Source of the DNA: Sedimenticola hydrogenitrophicus
GTDB lineage: Bacteria; Pseudomonadota; Gammaproteobacteria; Chromatiales; Chromatiaceae
NCBI RefSeq assembly: GCF_029017505.1
Contig: NZ_JAQGEI010000015.1
Span: 53,390 to 117,389, forward strand
DNA: 64,000 nt
Direction: 5' to 3'
Positions 33,192 to 42,637 of this stretch are shown one piece after another. Positions within the stretch are counted from its first letter, which is position 1, and each line of letters opens with the position of its first letter. A model generated the notes under the pieces. It made no database searches, was not told the origin of the DNA, and was given only the letters and a program-made list of their open reading frames with translations. The translations under genes were made by a program, and so were the position numbers.

Positions 33192-33623
33192 AAGTTCACT
33201 TTCTCCTGCCATAAACTGGCTAACTGGCCTTTTATATAACAGTCGGCCGATCAGAACAACCCCTCAGGCATTTAATAGGACAACCATCCAAACATAGTTT
33301 TCCCTCTGCTGCCTGATTTCTCGGCAAATTATTAAATAAAATCGGCCGCGGTTACGTTGAGACGCGGGATCTACCGGGATTTTGCAATCGCCGCAATGCT
33401 ACCAAAACCTTATTTGGACGCAATGACTGCATTTTTTAATACAGCACATTGAAATAATGAATACTGCCGAATGCCAGAAGGCGAAAGGGTGTCGATAATG
33501 CGTTATGCAAGGACGCGTTAAGCATAGTCCATCGGCATGAAAACGCCCAGATTTGAGACCGGCGCAATCGGCGCCTCAGGCGTCACCGATGCCAAGGCCG
33601 CTGCAGCGGGGCAGCCCATCCCT
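33192..33623. other. Spacer between gltA and rpmE, no gene seen
   Basis: 430 bp, with the gltA-proximal part AT-rich and likely to hold the gltA promoter. A near-direct repeat, GCGTTATGCAAGGAC/GCGTTAAGCATAG, lies at about 33500-33527. No ORF with a ribosome-binding site or composition like a gene was found on either strand. Confidence 0.5.
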
Positions 33624-33657
33624 GGATAAAATAAAAGGCACCGAAGTGCCTTTTATC
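33624..33657 (-). terminator. Intrinsic terminator of rpmE
   Basis: AAAAGGCAC-CGAA-GTGCCTTTT with flanking GGATAAAAT/ATCC extends to a long AT-ended stem. It lies 24 bases beyond the rpmE stop and is symmetrical enough to act in both directions. Confidence 0.85.
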
Positions 33658-33680
33658 CGTTGCTCTGCTTTGCGCTACGC

Positions 33681-33884
33681 TCAACCGCGCGAATAACGCT
33701 TGCGGAACTTATCTACACGGCCAGCGGTATCCATGATCTTCTGTTTTCCGGTGAAGAAAGGATGGCAGGCTGAGCAGACTTCCACGTGCAGATCCTCGCA
33801 CAGCGCCGAACGGGTGGTAAACTCGTTCCCGCAGCTGCAAGCCACTTTAATCTCTTCGTATTTGGGGTGGATATCCGCTTTCAT
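33681..33884 (-). CDS. rpmE: 50S ribosomal protein L31, zinc-binding form
   Basis: A 67-aa ribosomal protein. The zinc ligands of the C+ form are present as CSCG (about 16-19) and CSACHPF (about 37-43). The start [12 protein letters not shown] and the end KFRKRYSRG are typical. The zinc form is usually replaced by a cysteine-free paralogue when zinc is scarce; no such paralogue is in this window. Confidence 0.96.
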   Translation of the reverse strand: MKADIHPKYEEIKVACSCGNEFTTRSALCEDLHVEVCSACHPFFTGKQKIMDTAGRVDKFRKRYSRG

Positions 33885-33983
33885 GACAGCCTCTGAATAA
33901 ACTCAAACTACCCGCATAATTAGGACGGGGTGAACGGGGCATTATAGCCAACACCTCTATTCCCCGCAATACCCGGCGCTCGC

Positions 33984-34346
33984 CTAGTTTCGCTGACCGC
34001 CCCCGGGAACCAACGGGATGACCTTTGCCGACTTCCCCCGGCCCGCGCGGGCGGAGTACGCGCCGCTGCCGAGATCGTGGAGCCGGTCGACCAGCCCGCC
34101 CTCACCCATCATCTGCTCCCACATCATCCTGGATATGCGGATGCAGGCCCCCATCGGGCTGCCGGAGCGTCGTCGCTCCTGGTCGATACGCCACTGCAGC
34201 CGGCGCAGCCTATCCTGTTGCTCCTCGGGTGCCTGCCTGATGACCTCATCTATAGTCGAGCGGCGCAACGCCTCGAAGGCCGACAGGTCGGTACTGGCCA
34301 GTTTCAGCCAACGATCAAAATCCAGCTTGCCTCCCGTCCGCTCCAT
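33984..34346 (-). CDS. DUF3135 family protein
   Basis: A 120-aa cytoplasmic, mostly helical, basic protein. The core, FDRWLKLASTDLSAFEALRR, then LRRLQWRIDQERRRSGSPMG and ACIRISRMMWEQM, matches my memory of the DUF3135 family, which has no known function and is frequent in sulfur-oxidising gammaproteobacteria. ATG 34346 has GAGGAATGG upstream. The C-terminal 35 residues (Gly/Lys-rich, ending VPGGGQRN) look disordered. It is a stand-alone gene between rpmE and hemW. Confidence 0.75.
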   Translation of the reverse strand: MERTGGKLDFDRWLKLASTDLSAFEALRRSTIDEVIRQAPEEQQDRLRRLQWRIDQERRRSGSPMGACIRISRMMWEQMMGEGGLVDRLHDLGSGAYSARAGRGKSAKVIPLVPGGGQRN

Positions 34347-34537
34347 TGACCATTCCTCGTTACCAGCGCCAGCCGCTCCCACCACCGGTTGGCGACCTCA
34401 CAGTGAAATCCTAGCACAGAGCACGACCGACTGCTCTGAGCCACGATACCATCCAGCGACTGTTAAGGAGCTGATAATTATAATATTAGTTCATATTCCA
34501 GAGCCCCTGCCGGCGCATGGATGCGCCAAGCCCCCAA

Positions 34538-35701
34538 TCAAAGAAGCCCGCCCACCACGTCGTCCAAAAACAGCCAGGCGGATTCCGATGTTCTGACGGT
34601 GCCGGCCTCGTGCAACAACAAGCCCCGTTCCAGCGGATCTGCCAGCCTGTCCCACAAATGGGCCTCGTCCAGCCCCGTGCGTTCGGCAAACAGCGCCACC
34701 GCGAAGCCCTGCTTCAGTCTCAGCGCGTTCATCATGAATTCAATAAAAAGATCCTCTCGATCGAGTCGACTCTCTCCGGAGATCGCCCCCCTGCCGCCGG
34801 CAACCCGCAGATACTCCTCTGGCCGTTTCACCCGCCATCTGCGTTGCACCTGCCAGGGGGAGACGGAGGTGAGCTTTGCGTGCGCCCCGGCACCGATGCC
34901 GAGATAGTCACCGAACAGCCAGTAATTGAGGTTGTGCCGACAGGCCCGTCCGCTACGCATATAGGCCGACACCTCGTACTGCCGATAATCCGCCACCTCC
35001 AGGAGCCGGCGTCCCTCGGCCTGGAGATCGGCCGCCGCATCCACACTCGGCATGGCCCGGGGCGGCCGATGGTGGAAAGGGGTATTCGGCTCCAGCGTCA
35101 ACTGATAATAGGAGATGTGATCGGGAGCGGCCTCGATGGCCAGGCGGACATCCTCGCCGGCCATCTCCAGGGTCTGCCCCGGCAGGCCGCACATCAGGTC
35201 CAGATTGATCGACTCAAACCGGGCCGAATGGGCACTGTCGATCGCCGCATGGACCTCCTCAGGGCCATGGATCCTGCCCAGCCGGACAAGGGAGTCTTTA
35301 TGAAAACTCTGCACACCGATGGAGAGGCGGTTCACCCCGGCCTGCCGATAGCCGAGATAACGTCCATGCTCAAGGGTGCCGGGATTCGCCTCCAGGGTCA
35401 CCTCCATACCCGCCACACAGGAGATCCGCTCGCGCACGCCCCGGAGCAGTCGCTTGATCGACTCGGCGGAAAACAGGCTCGGGGTGCCACCGCCGATAAA
35501 AACGCTCTGCAACTCACGCGTCCGGGCCCAGCCGCCGGCCAGCTCAAAATCGAGATCGGCCAGCAGGGCGTCGATACAGGCCGCCTCCGGGATGCCGGCC
35601 CGCACCTCGTGGGAATTGAAGTCGCAATAGGGGCATTTGCGCATACACCAGGGCAGGTGGATATAGAGTCCCAGCGGCGGCAACAATGGCATTTGACTCA
35701 T
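34538..35701 (-). CDS. hemW: Radical SAM haem chaperone HemW
   Basis: A 387-aa radical SAM protein, often annotated as oxygen-independent coproporphyrinogen oxidase-like. The cluster motif is CMRKCPYCDF (about residues 20-29), the SAM motif GGGTPSL (about 75), and the C-terminal domain has the HemW features YLGIGAGAHA and FMMNALRL. It lacks the N-terminal extension of true HemN. HemW delivers haem to membrane proteins. ATG 35701 places the first strand (LGLYIHLPWC) at the usual distance; the longer open frame upstream runs into a repeat element and is not coding. Confidence 0.93.
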   Translation of the reverse strand: MSQMPLLPPLGLYIHLPWCMRKCPYCDFNSHEVRAGIPEAACIDALLADLDFELAGGWARTRELQSVFIGGGTPSLFSAESIKRLLRGVRERISCVAGMEVTLEANPGTLEHGRYLGYRQAGVNRLSIGVQSFHKDSLVRLGRIHGPEEVHAAIDSAHSARFESINLDLMCGLPGQTLEMAGEDVRLAIEAAPDHISYYQLTLEPNTPFHHRPPRAMPSVDAAADLQAEGRRLLEVADYRQYEVSAYMRSGRACRHNLNYWLFGDYLGIGAGAHAKLTSVSPWQVQRRWRVKRPEEYLRVAGGRGAISGESRLDREDLFIEFMMNALRLKQGFAVALFAERTGLDEAHLWDRLADPLERGLLLHEAGTVRTSESAWLFLDDVVGGLL

Positions 35702-35747
35702 CACTTCTTTCTCACTCCCGCGACCATCAAAATCGGTTTTCGCCCTG

Positions 35748-36011
35748 GTACTCTGTCCAGGTGATATTTGCGTGTTCAGTTGGCCTGTCCGCGTTCCTGA
35801 CAAGGCGCGGCTCGCAGCGAATGGCCCGGTCCTGTGCAAGAGCCGCAACGCAGCCAGGGGCGCGAACAGGCCAACCCGAAGGGTGCCCCTGTGGTGTCCC
35901 GCCGCCGCGTTGCGTCGCTTGACAAGGACCTGGCCAATGCCTGCACGACGCGCCTTGCGGCGGGACACCACAGGAGCGCTGAACTACGCAAATATCACCC
36001 GGACAGAGTAC
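35748..36011. repeat. 264-bp inverted-repeat element, MITE-like
   Basis: The ends are GTACTCTGTCCAGGTGATAT plus TTGCGT and its near-complement finishing CCGGACAGAGTAC, about 30 bp with few mismatches. Inside are two further hairpins: one from GGCCTGTCCGCG to CGCGAACAGGCC (about 35782-35873), and one from CCTGTGGTGTCCCGCCGC to GCGGCGGGACACCACAGG (about 35886-35973). It has no transposase and fills the hemW-aspC gap. Confidence 0.8.
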
Positions 36012-36093
36012 TTTACATTAACCGCTTTGCAACACTGCGCACAGGGGGTAGCATATTGGCCCATTGTCAAAAAACACTCGCATGAGGATAAAA

Positions 36094-37284
36094 ATGTTTG
36101 AACAGCTCAGCGCCGCCCCGGCCGATCCCATCCTTGGTTTGACGGAAGCCTTCAAGAAGGATACCCGCACCGGCAAAATCAATCTCGGCGTCGGAATCTA
36201 CAAGGATGAGGCGGGCACCACCCCTATCCTCTCATGCGTCAAAAAGGCCGAAGAGCAGCTGCTCACCCAGGAGACCAGCAAAAGCTATCTCAGCATTGAA
36301 GGCACCCCCGAGTATGGCCTGGGCGTGCAACGCCTGCTGTTCGGCAATGACAGTGACATCATCAGCAGCGGCCGCGCCCGTTCGGCCCATGCCCCCGGCG
36401 GCACCGGCGCCCTGCGCATCTGCGCCGAATTCATCGCCCGGCACATGCCCAGCCGGCGCATCTGGGTGAGCAACCCCACCTGGGCCAACCACGCCAACAT
36501 CTTCCAGGCGGCGGGCCTTGAGGTAGTCACCTATGACTATTACAACGCGGACGCCAAGGACAAGGACTTCGCGGCCATGAAGAATTCCCTGCGGCAGGTC
36601 GCCGCCGGTGAAACCGTGCTGCTTCACGGCTGCTGCCACAATCCGACCGGCATCGATCCCACAACCGCGGAGTGGGAGGAGCTGGCCAGGCTGTCGGCGG
36701 CCGGCGGCTGGCTGCCGCTGTTCGACTTCGCCTACCAGGGTTTCGGCAAGGGTATTCAAGACGATGCGGCCGGCCTGCGCATCTTCACCGAACACAATCC
36801 CGAACTGCTGGTGGCCAGCTCCTTCTCGAAGAACTTCGGACTCTATAACGAGCGCGTCGGCGGCCTCACCCTGCTGGCGAAAGAGGCTGGCCAGGCGGAC
36901 AACACCTTCAGCCAGATCAAGTCGATCATCCGCGCCAACTACTCCAACCCGCCCTTCCACGGCAGCGGCATTGTCACCACCATCCTCAACAACGCCTCGC
37001 TGTATGCCGAGTGGGAAAAGGAGGTGGCCGAGATGCGGGACCGCATCCAGGCGATGCGCGACCTGTTTGTGGCCACGCTGAAGGAGAAGGGGGTCAACCA
37101 GGACTTCAGCTTCATCAGCCGGCAGTGCGGCATGTTCTCCTTCTCCGGTCTGAACCCGGACCAGGTGAAACGCCTGAAAGAGGAGTTCGGCATCTATATC
37201 GTCGGCTCGGGCAGGATCAGCGTCGCCGGCATGACCCGCGACAACATGGACGCCCTCTGCAGCGGTATCGCCCAGGTGCTGTAG
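36094..37284 (+). CDS. aspC: Aspartate aminotransferase, aromatic transaminase class
   Basis: A 396-aa PLP enzyme interconverting aspartate and 2-oxoglutarate with oxaloacetate and glutamate. It is very similar to E. coli Asp[17 protein letters not shown] at the N-terminus, the [13 protein letters not shown] motif, the PLP lysine in [15 protein letters not shown], and the C-terminal [13 protein letters not shown] 36094 with GAGGATAAAA upstream matches the E. coli start. Upstream starts at 36064 and 36082 are possible but have no similarity. It is followed by hairpin repeats and a terminator shared with mdh. Confidence 0.96.
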   Translation: MFEQLSAAPADPILGLTEAFKKDTRTGKINLGVGIYKDEAGTTPILSCVKKAEEQLLTQETSKSYLSIEGTPEYGLGVQRLLFGNDSDIISSGRARSAHAPGGTGALRICAEFIARHMPSRRIWVSNPTWANHANIFQAAGLEVVTYDYYNADAKDKDFAAMKNSLRQVAAGETVLLHGCCHNPTGIDPTTAEWEELARLSAAGGWLPLFDFAYQGFGKGIQDDAAGLRIFTEHNPELLVASSFSKNFGLYNERVGGLTLLAKEAGQADNTFSQIKSIIRANYSNPPFHGSGIVTTILNNASLYAEWEKEVAEMRDRIQAMRDLFVATLKEKGVNQDFSFISRQCGMFSFSGLNPDQVKRLKEEFGIYIVGSGRISVAGMTRDNMDALCSGIAQVL

Positions 37285-37297
37285 GGTCGGTCACCAT

Positions 37298-37436
37298 CAT
37301 TGTCGGATTAGGTTGTGCCAATCCGACCTGCAGACTGGACAAAGCCGCTCCCGGCTATCCGGCTGTCGCCGTAAGGGCAGGCCCCTGTGCCTGCCCGTTA
37401 CCCGGGGCAACCACGGGGGGTTGCCCCTACGGCCAT
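37298..37436. repeat. Row of three hairpin repeats
   Basis: GTCGGATT...AATCCGAC (about 37302-37327), GGGCAGG-CCCCTGTG-CCTGCCC (about 37376-37399) and GGGGCAACC-ACGGGG-GGTTGCCCC (about 37404-37429). The first matches the GTCGGATTA family at 51.7 kb. The others belong to the GGGGCAGG family at 7.55 and 13.1 kb. Confidence 0.6.
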
Positions 37437-37470
37437 CCCCGGCCTCCGCGGCATAAGTTCGTCCCTGGAC

Positions 37471-37504
37471 AAAAAAACGCCCGGCTCAGACCGGGCGTTT
37501 TTTT
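37471..37504. terminator. Bidirectional terminator between aspC and mdh
   Basis: ACGCCCGG-CTCAGA-CCGGGCGT with seven A on the left and seven T on the right, placed between convergent aspC and mdh. Confidence 0.93.
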
Positions 37505-37524
37505 GCAGGCGTTGCGGCCGTCAA

Positions 37525-38457
37525 TCAGCTGTTGGCAAACTCCACGCCCTTGGCGATGTTGCTCTCCAGGGTTGGCAGCATCTCGTCGAACAGCTGCTGT
37601 TCATAGGCACTCAGGGTACCGGCCGGGAGGATCTCCTCCACGCCGTTCTTGCCCAGGCGCACCGGCAGGGAGAGGAAGCGGGTCGGCTGATTCTCCACCT
37701 CGACATAGGTGCAGACCACAGACTCTTCGCCACCCAGCGCTTTCAGCAGGGTCAGGGCGAAACGGGCGCCGGCATCGGCCATGGAGAGGGTGGCGGAGCC
37801 GCCGCCCGCCTTGGCCTCAACCACCTCGGTACCCGCATTCTGAATACGTGGGGTCAGGCTTTCGATCTCCTCCTGGGAGAATTCGATACCAATCTGGGAG
37901 AGCAGCGGCAGAATGGTATTGCCACTGTGACCACCGATCACCGGGATATTCAGGCTGGTGGGATCCAGGCCCTTCAACTCCGCCACGAAGGTGTTGGAAC
38001 GGATGATATCCAGGGTGGTGATACCAAACAGTTTGCGTTTGTCATAGACGCCGGCCTTCTTCAGCACCTCGGCCGCGATCGGCACGGTGGAGTTTACCGG
38101 GTTGGTGATGATGCCGTAGCAGGCATTCGGGCAGACCTTGGCGCCGGTCTCCACCAGCGCCTTGACAATACCGGCATTGACATTGAAAAGGTCATCGCGG
38201 GACATACCCGGCTTGCGCGGCACACCGGCCGGAATGATTACGATATCGCTATCCGCCATCGCCGCTTCCAACTGATCGGCGCCGTAACCGGAGACCTTGA
38301 CCGGAGTTGGAATGTGGCTCAGATCCGCCGCAACGCCTGGTACCATCGGATTAACATCGTACAATGCCAGCTCGGAACCAGCGGGCATGGCATTTTTGAG
38401 TAGGAGGGCCAGTGGCTGACCGATGCCGCCGGCAGCGCCAAGAACGGATACCTTCAT
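37525..38457 (-). CDS. mdh: Malate dehydrogenase
   Basis: A 310-aa NAD-dependent enzyme oxidising malate to oxaloacetate. It is of the E. coli/mitochondrial type: [16 protein letters not shown] nucleotide motif, [19 protein letters not shown] substrate loop with both arginines, [11 protein letters not shown], and the catalytic His in [13 protein letters not shown]. Full length. Together with gltA, maeB and aspC it clusters C4-acid metabolism. It is divergent from maeB. Confidence 0.97.
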   Translation of the reverse strand: MKVSVLGAAGGIGQPLALLLKNAMPAGSELALYDVNPMVPGVAADLSHIPTPVKVSGYGADQLEAAMADSDIVIIPAGVPRKPGMSRDDLFNVNAGIVKALVETGAKVCPNACYGIITNPVNSTVPIAAEVLKKAGVYDKRKLFGITTLDIIRSNTFVAELKGLDPTSLNIPVIGGHSGNTILPLLSQIGIEFSQEEIESLTPRIQNAGTEVVEAKAGGGSATLSMADAGARFALTLLKALGGEESVVCTYVEVENQPTRFLSLPVRLGKNGVEEILPAGTLSAYEQQLFDEMLPTLESNIAKGVEFANS

Positions 38458-38755
38458 GAGATTAATCCTCTGCAGTAGTGTTGGGAGTTAACTTAGAATA
38501 GCTGAAAATCGGACGAAATCTTACGGCATTTCCCACTAAGAATCCATGTTCATGGTAAAAAACCGCAAGATAAATAGGACATTCATACTAATTTTTCATT
38601 AAATTCTGGGAATAGCTGAAAAATAGCCCTAAACTTGCAAAATCCAGGTTACTATTTGTTGGCATTGGTATAATCTATTCGATAATTCTATAGTCATTAT
38701 TTGTTTTTTTAATCTAAGCCGAATCACCAACCCCCGCATATATAAGGAATAGGAT
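38458..38755. promoter_or_regulatory. Divergent promoter region mdh/maeB
   Basis: A 298-bp AT-rich stretch with no gene. Candidate -10 sequences such as TATAAT at 38670-38675 (GGTATAATC) could serve maeB. No clear operator was recognised. GGAATAGG before ATG 38756 is the maeB ribosome-binding site. Confidence 0.5.
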
Positions 38756-41044
38756 ATGTCAGACGAGCTGAGCGAGGCGTCACTTCAGTATCACCGTTAC
38801 CCCAAACCCGGGAAGCTGGAGATTGTTGCCACCAAGAAAATGGTCAACCAACGCGATCTCGCACTCGCCTATTCACCCGGTGTTGCCGCTGCCTGTGATG
38901 AGATCGTCCGTGACCCCAATGAAGTGGCCAATCTCACCGCCCGGGGCAATCTGGTGGGCGTTATCACCAATGGCACGGCCGTACTCGGACTTGGCGCCAT
39001 TGGTCCACTCGCGGCCAAGCCGGTCATGGAAGGGAAGGCGGTACTGTTCAAGAAGTTTGCCGGGGTCGACGTATTCGATATCGAACTCGACCTGACGGAC
39101 CCGGAAAAGATCATCGAGACCGTCGCCGCCATGGAGCCGACTTTCGGCGGCATCAATCTGGAGGATATCAAGTCCCCGGAGTGCTTTGAGATTGAGCGTC
39201 GACTGCGCGAGCGGATGAATATCCCGGTGTTCCATGACGACCAGCACGGTACCGCCATCGTGGTCGCCGCCGCCGTGCGTAACGGACTGCGGGTAGCCGG
39301 AAAAAAGATCGAGGAGGTGCGGCTGGTCTGTGCCGGCGCCGGCGCCGCGGCCCTGGCCTGCCTCAACCTGCTGGTCAGCATGGGACTGAAAAAGGAGAAC
39401 ATCCGGGTGGTCGACCTGGATGGCGTGGTCTACAAGGGTCGCAAGGCGGCCATGGACCCCTACAAGGAGGTGTACGCAATCGACACCGACCAACGCACCC
39501 TGGATGATGTCATCGAAGGCGCCGATATCTTCATGGGCCTTTCAGGACCCGGCGTGTTGAAGCGGCATCAGGTGCAGAAGATGGCCAGTCCGCCCTTCAT
39601 TCTGGCCCTGGCCAATCCGACCCCGGAGATCACCCCGGAAGAGGTGCTCGCGGTGGCCCCGGATGCCATCATCGCCACCGGCCGTTCCGATTACCCGAAC
39701 CAGGTCAACAATGTCCTCTGTTTCCCGTTCCTGTTCCGGGGCGCGCTGGATGTAGGCGCCACCACCATCAATGAGCAGATGAAAATCGCCTGTGTCGAGG
39801 CGCTCTCCGACCTGGCGATGAAGGAGGCCTCCGACCAGGTGCAGGCCGCCTACGGCGGACAGGCGCTGCAGTTCGGTCGTGAGTACCTGATCCCCAGACC
39901 GTTCGATCCTCGGCTGATGACCGACCTGCCGCCGAAGATTGCCCAGGCGGCCATGGACTCCGGCGTCGCCACCCGGCCGATCCAGGACTTCCATGAATAC
40001 CGCCGCACCCTGCGCGAGTTCGTATTCCGCTCCGGTCTGGTGATGAAGCCGGTATTCGAGCGCGCCATCGCCAATCCCCAGCGCGTGGTGTTTGCCGAAG
40101 GCGAGGCGACCCGGGTATTGCAGGCGGTACAGGTGCTGGTGGATGACGGCATCTGCAAACCGATCCTGATCGGCCGCCCGGAGGTGATCGAGGAGAAGGC
40201 CAAGGGTCTCGGCCTGCGCTTCCAGCTCGGTCAGGATGTCAAGGTCGTGAACATGAACGACAACCCGAACTTCGAACGGGACTGGCAACACTATCACGAG
40301 ATCGAGGGACGCAACGGTGTCTCTCCGGCGTTTGCGCGCGGCGTGGTCCGTACCCGCTCCACCGTGCTGGCCGCGCTGCTGACCCGGCAGGGCGATGCGG
40401 ACGCCATGATCTGCGGCGTGGAAGGCGCCTATATCCAGCACCTGAAATATATCCGCAGTGTCATCGGCATCCGCGAAGACACCACCGACTGCTCGGCCAT
40501 CACCATGCTGATCCTGTCCAAGGGTACCTTCTTCCTCACCGATACCCATGTCACCCCCGATCCCTCGCCGAAACAGATCGCCAAGAAGACCGCCATGGCG
40601 GCGGAGATTGTGCGGCGCTTCGGCATGTCGCCCAAGGCCGCGCTGCTGTCCCATTCCAACTTCGGCAGCCGGGATAACGCCTTCTCGCGCAAGATGAAGG
40701 AGGCACGGCGGATTCTGCATGAGCAGTACCCCGGCGTGGTGGTGGAGGGTGAGATGCATGCCGACTCGGCGCTCTCCGATGAGATCCGTGACAAGGTGTT
40801 CCCCCATTCACGTTTCAAGGGTGCGGCCAATCTGCTGGTAATGCCCAACCTGGACTCGGCCAATATCGCCTACAACATGGTCAAGATGCTGGGCGAAGCC
40901 GTCCCGGTGGGCCCGATGCTGACCGGGCTGAAGTATCCGGCCCACGCGGTCTCCGACTCGATCACGGTACGCGGCATTGTCAACATGAGTGCCGTGGCGG
41001 TGGTGGATGCGATTGACTGGCAAACGACCCACGCCGCGGGCTGA
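38756..41044 (+). CDS. maeB: NADP-malic enzyme fused to a phosphotransacetylase-like domain
   Basis: A 762-aa enzyme decarboxylating malate to pyruvate with reduction of NADP. The malic enzyme domain (about 20-420) has YSPGVAAAC, FHDDQHGTAIVVAAA and the nucleotide loop CAGAGAAALACLNL. The C-terminal 330 residues are a phosphate acetyltransferase-like domain (RVVFAEGEATRVLQAV, then SHSNFGSRDN) that in MaeB acts in regulation by acetyl-CoA rather than catalysis. Length is the usual 759 or so. Beside mdh and the TRAP transporter genes, it points to growth on C4 or C3 acids. Confidence 0.96.
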   Translation: MSDELSEASLQYHRYPKPGKLEIVATKKMVNQRDLALAYSPGVAAACDEIVRDPNEVANLTARGNLVGVITNGTAVLGLGAIGPLAAKPVMEGKAVLFKKFAGVDVFDIELDLTDPEKIIETVAAMEPTFGGINLEDIKSPECFEIERRLRERMNIPVFHDDQHGTAIVVAAAVRNGLRVAGKKIEEVRLVCAGAGAAALACLNLLVSMGLKKENIRVVDLDGVVYKGRKAAMDPYKEVYAIDTDQRTLDDVIEGADIFMGLSGPGVLKRHQVQKMASPPFILALANPTPEITPEEVLAVAPDAIIATGRSDYPNQVNNVLCFPFLFRGALDVGATTINEQMKIACVEALSDLAMKEASDQVQAAYGGQALQFGREYLIPRPFDPRLMTDLPPKIAQAAMDSGVATRPIQDFHEYRRTLREFVFRSGLVMKPVFERAIANPQRVVFAEGEATRVLQAVQVLVDDGICKPILIGRPEVIEEKAKGLGLRFQLGQDVKVVNMNDNPNFERDWQHYHEIEGRNGVSPAFARGVVRTRSTVLAALLTRQGDADAMICGVEGAYIQHLKYIRSVIGIREDTTDCSAITMLILSKGTFFLTDTHVTPDPSPKQIAKKTAMAAEIVRRFGMSPKAALLSHSNFGSRDNAFSRKMKEARRILHEQYPGVVVEGEMHADSALSDEIRDKVFPHSRFKGAANLLVMPNLDSANIAYNMVKMLGEAVPVGPMLTGLKYPAHAVSDSITVRGIVNMSAVAVVDAIDWQTTHAAG

Positions 41045-41068
41045 ACCACAATACGGAATATCTGCCTT

Positions 41069-41229
41069 AGGGCTCGCGCAAGAATAATTTCGCAGTACCG
41101 AGAGCGCAACTGGGCCCCGCTGGCAAGGCACGCTTTGCAGGCAATGGCCGTTCCCTTGGCAAAAAGCGTAACGCCACCAGCGGGGGCCAGTTGCGACCGA
41201 ATACCGAAACTTATTTTTGCGCGAGCCCT
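41069..41229. repeat. 161-bp inverted-repeat element, family copy 1
   Basis: The ends AGGGCTCGCGCAAGAATAAT and its near-complement finishing TTTTTGCGCGAGCCCT are about 24 bp. Inside, GCAACTGGGCCCCGCTGG pairs with CCAGCGGGGGCCAGTTGC. The same ends occur on the 81-bp element at 44612-44692. No coding capacity. Confidence 0.82.
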
Positions 41230-41489
41230 CACTTCAGGCGCGCCCCGATCAACCCGGGTGCGCCTGATTTTTTCTGTTCATATACTACAACCTCCTTCCG
41301 TTTTATCAAACTGCAAAATGTTGCACCTGCAACTGTTTATTGGTCCGGTTGATTTTATCGCCAATGCAAGCCCCTATCATTACGGGTGTTATAAATTCAC
41401 GATTCCATTTGCACTCCCTGTGTTGATCGCATATATATAAGTTTCCATGCTGTTCAGATAATAACTTTACCAAACCTGAGGAGATCCAG

Positions 41490-42563
41490 ATGAAGCGTCG
41501 TGATTTTCTGAAGAAGGCCGCCGTCGGAGCCGTGGCCGCTGGCGCCGCGCCGGCGGTACTGGCCCAGAGCAACAAAAAAATTCGCTGGAGAATGGCCACC
41601 AGTTGGCCGAAGGCGTTCGACACCATCTATGGTGGCGCCGAAACGGTTGCGGCGCGGGTCAAGGCGATGACCGGCGGTCAGTTCGAGATCATCCCTTATG
41701 CCGGTGGTGAACTGGTCGGCGGCCTCGAGGTCTTCGATGCGGTATCCCAGGGCACGGTACAGATGGGCCACACCGCCTCCTACTACTATGTGGGGAAAAA
41801 TCCGGCTTTTGGTTTTGATACCGCCATCCCCTTCGGCCTCACCTATCGCCAGCAGAATGCCTGGCTATACAACGGAGGGGGAATCGAGGCGATGCGCAAG
41901 ATCTACGCGCAGCACAATATCGTCAACTTCCCCGCCGGCAATACCGGTGTGCAGATGGGCGGCTGGTTTCGCAAAGAGGTCAACACCTTGGCCGATCTGC
42001 AAGGCCTGAAGATGCGCATCCCCGGGCTGGGTGGCAAGGTAATGAGCCGGCTCGGCGTCACCGTGCAGGTGCTGGCGGGTGGAGAAATCTATCCGGCGCT
42101 GGAGCGTGGTGTCATCGATGCCACCGAGTGGGTGGGTCCCTACGACGACGAGAAGGCCGGCTTCTACAAGGTGGCCAAATACTACTACCATCCGGGCTGG
42201 TGGGAGCCCGCCCCGACCCTGAGCCTCTATGTCAACCAGAAGGCGTGGGACAGCCTGCCGAAAGAGTATCAGGAGATCGTCGCCTCCGCCGCCGCCGAGG
42301 CCAATCTGGACATGATGGTCGACTATGACTCGAAGAACCCGAAGGCCCTGAATAGTCTGGTGAGCAAGGGTGTGGAAATGCGTGAATTCTCCCAGGAGAT
42401 CCTGGAGGCCGCGCGTAAGGAGGCCTATGCGCTATATGATGAGCTGGCGGCAGGTGATGCCCAGTTCAAGAGTATCTACGAGGGCTGGAAGGCGTTCAAG
42501 GAGGAATCCGATCCCTGGTTCAATACCGCCGAAACCTCCTACTCGCGCTTCAACTTCAAATAG
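41490..42563 (+). CDS. dctP: TRAP transporter solute-binding protein, DctP type, Tat-exported
   Basis: A 357-aa periplasmic binding protein. The signal peptide is twin-arginine (KRRDFLKKAAVGAVAAGAAP), so it is folded before export. The DctP fold shows MATSWPKAFDTIYGGAE, the conserved carboxylate-binding Arg in LKMRIPGLGGKVM (about 180), and ALERGVIDATEWVGPYDD. The closest style is the dimeric 2-oxoacid/lactate binders such as TakP. GAGGAG lies before the ATG. A terminator follows, and the permease genes are on the opposite strand, convergent, an uncommon arrangement. Confidence 0.92.
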   Translation: MKRRDFLKKAAVGAVAAGAAPAVLAQSNKKIRWRMATSWPKAFDTIYGGAETVAARVKAMTGGQFEIIPYAGGELVGGLEVFDAVSQGTVQMGHTASYYYVGKNPAFGFDTAIPFGLTYRQQNAWLYNGGGIEAMRKIYAQHNIVNFPAGNTGVQMGGWFRKEVNTLADLQGLKMRIPGLGGKVMSRLGVTVQVLAGGEIYPALERGVIDATEWVGPYDDEKAGFYKVAKYYYHPGWWEPAPTLSLYVNQKAWDSLPKEYQEIVASAAAEANLDMMVDYDSKNPKALNSLVSKGVEMREFSQEILEAARKEAYALYDELAAGDAQFKSIYEGWKAFKEESDPWFNTAETSYSRFNFK

Positions 42564-42596
42564 TCACACCGCTGGCGCACAAAGCAGTTGCTGGAC

Positions 42597-42637
42597 AAAA
42601 AAAGCCCCAACTCCTGACGGAGTTGGGGCCTTTTTTG
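42597..42637. terminator. Bidirectional terminator between dctP and dctM
   Basis: GGCCCCAACTCC-type stem (GCCCCAACTCC...GGAGTTGGGGC, loop TGAC) with A-tract at 42597-42603 and T-tract at 42631-42636. It serves the convergent genes. Confidence 0.92.

Noticed and set aside
35772..36101. Small ORFs on both strands between hemW and aspC
   Set aside because: They are produced by the 264-bp inverted-repeat element and lack ribosome-binding sites.
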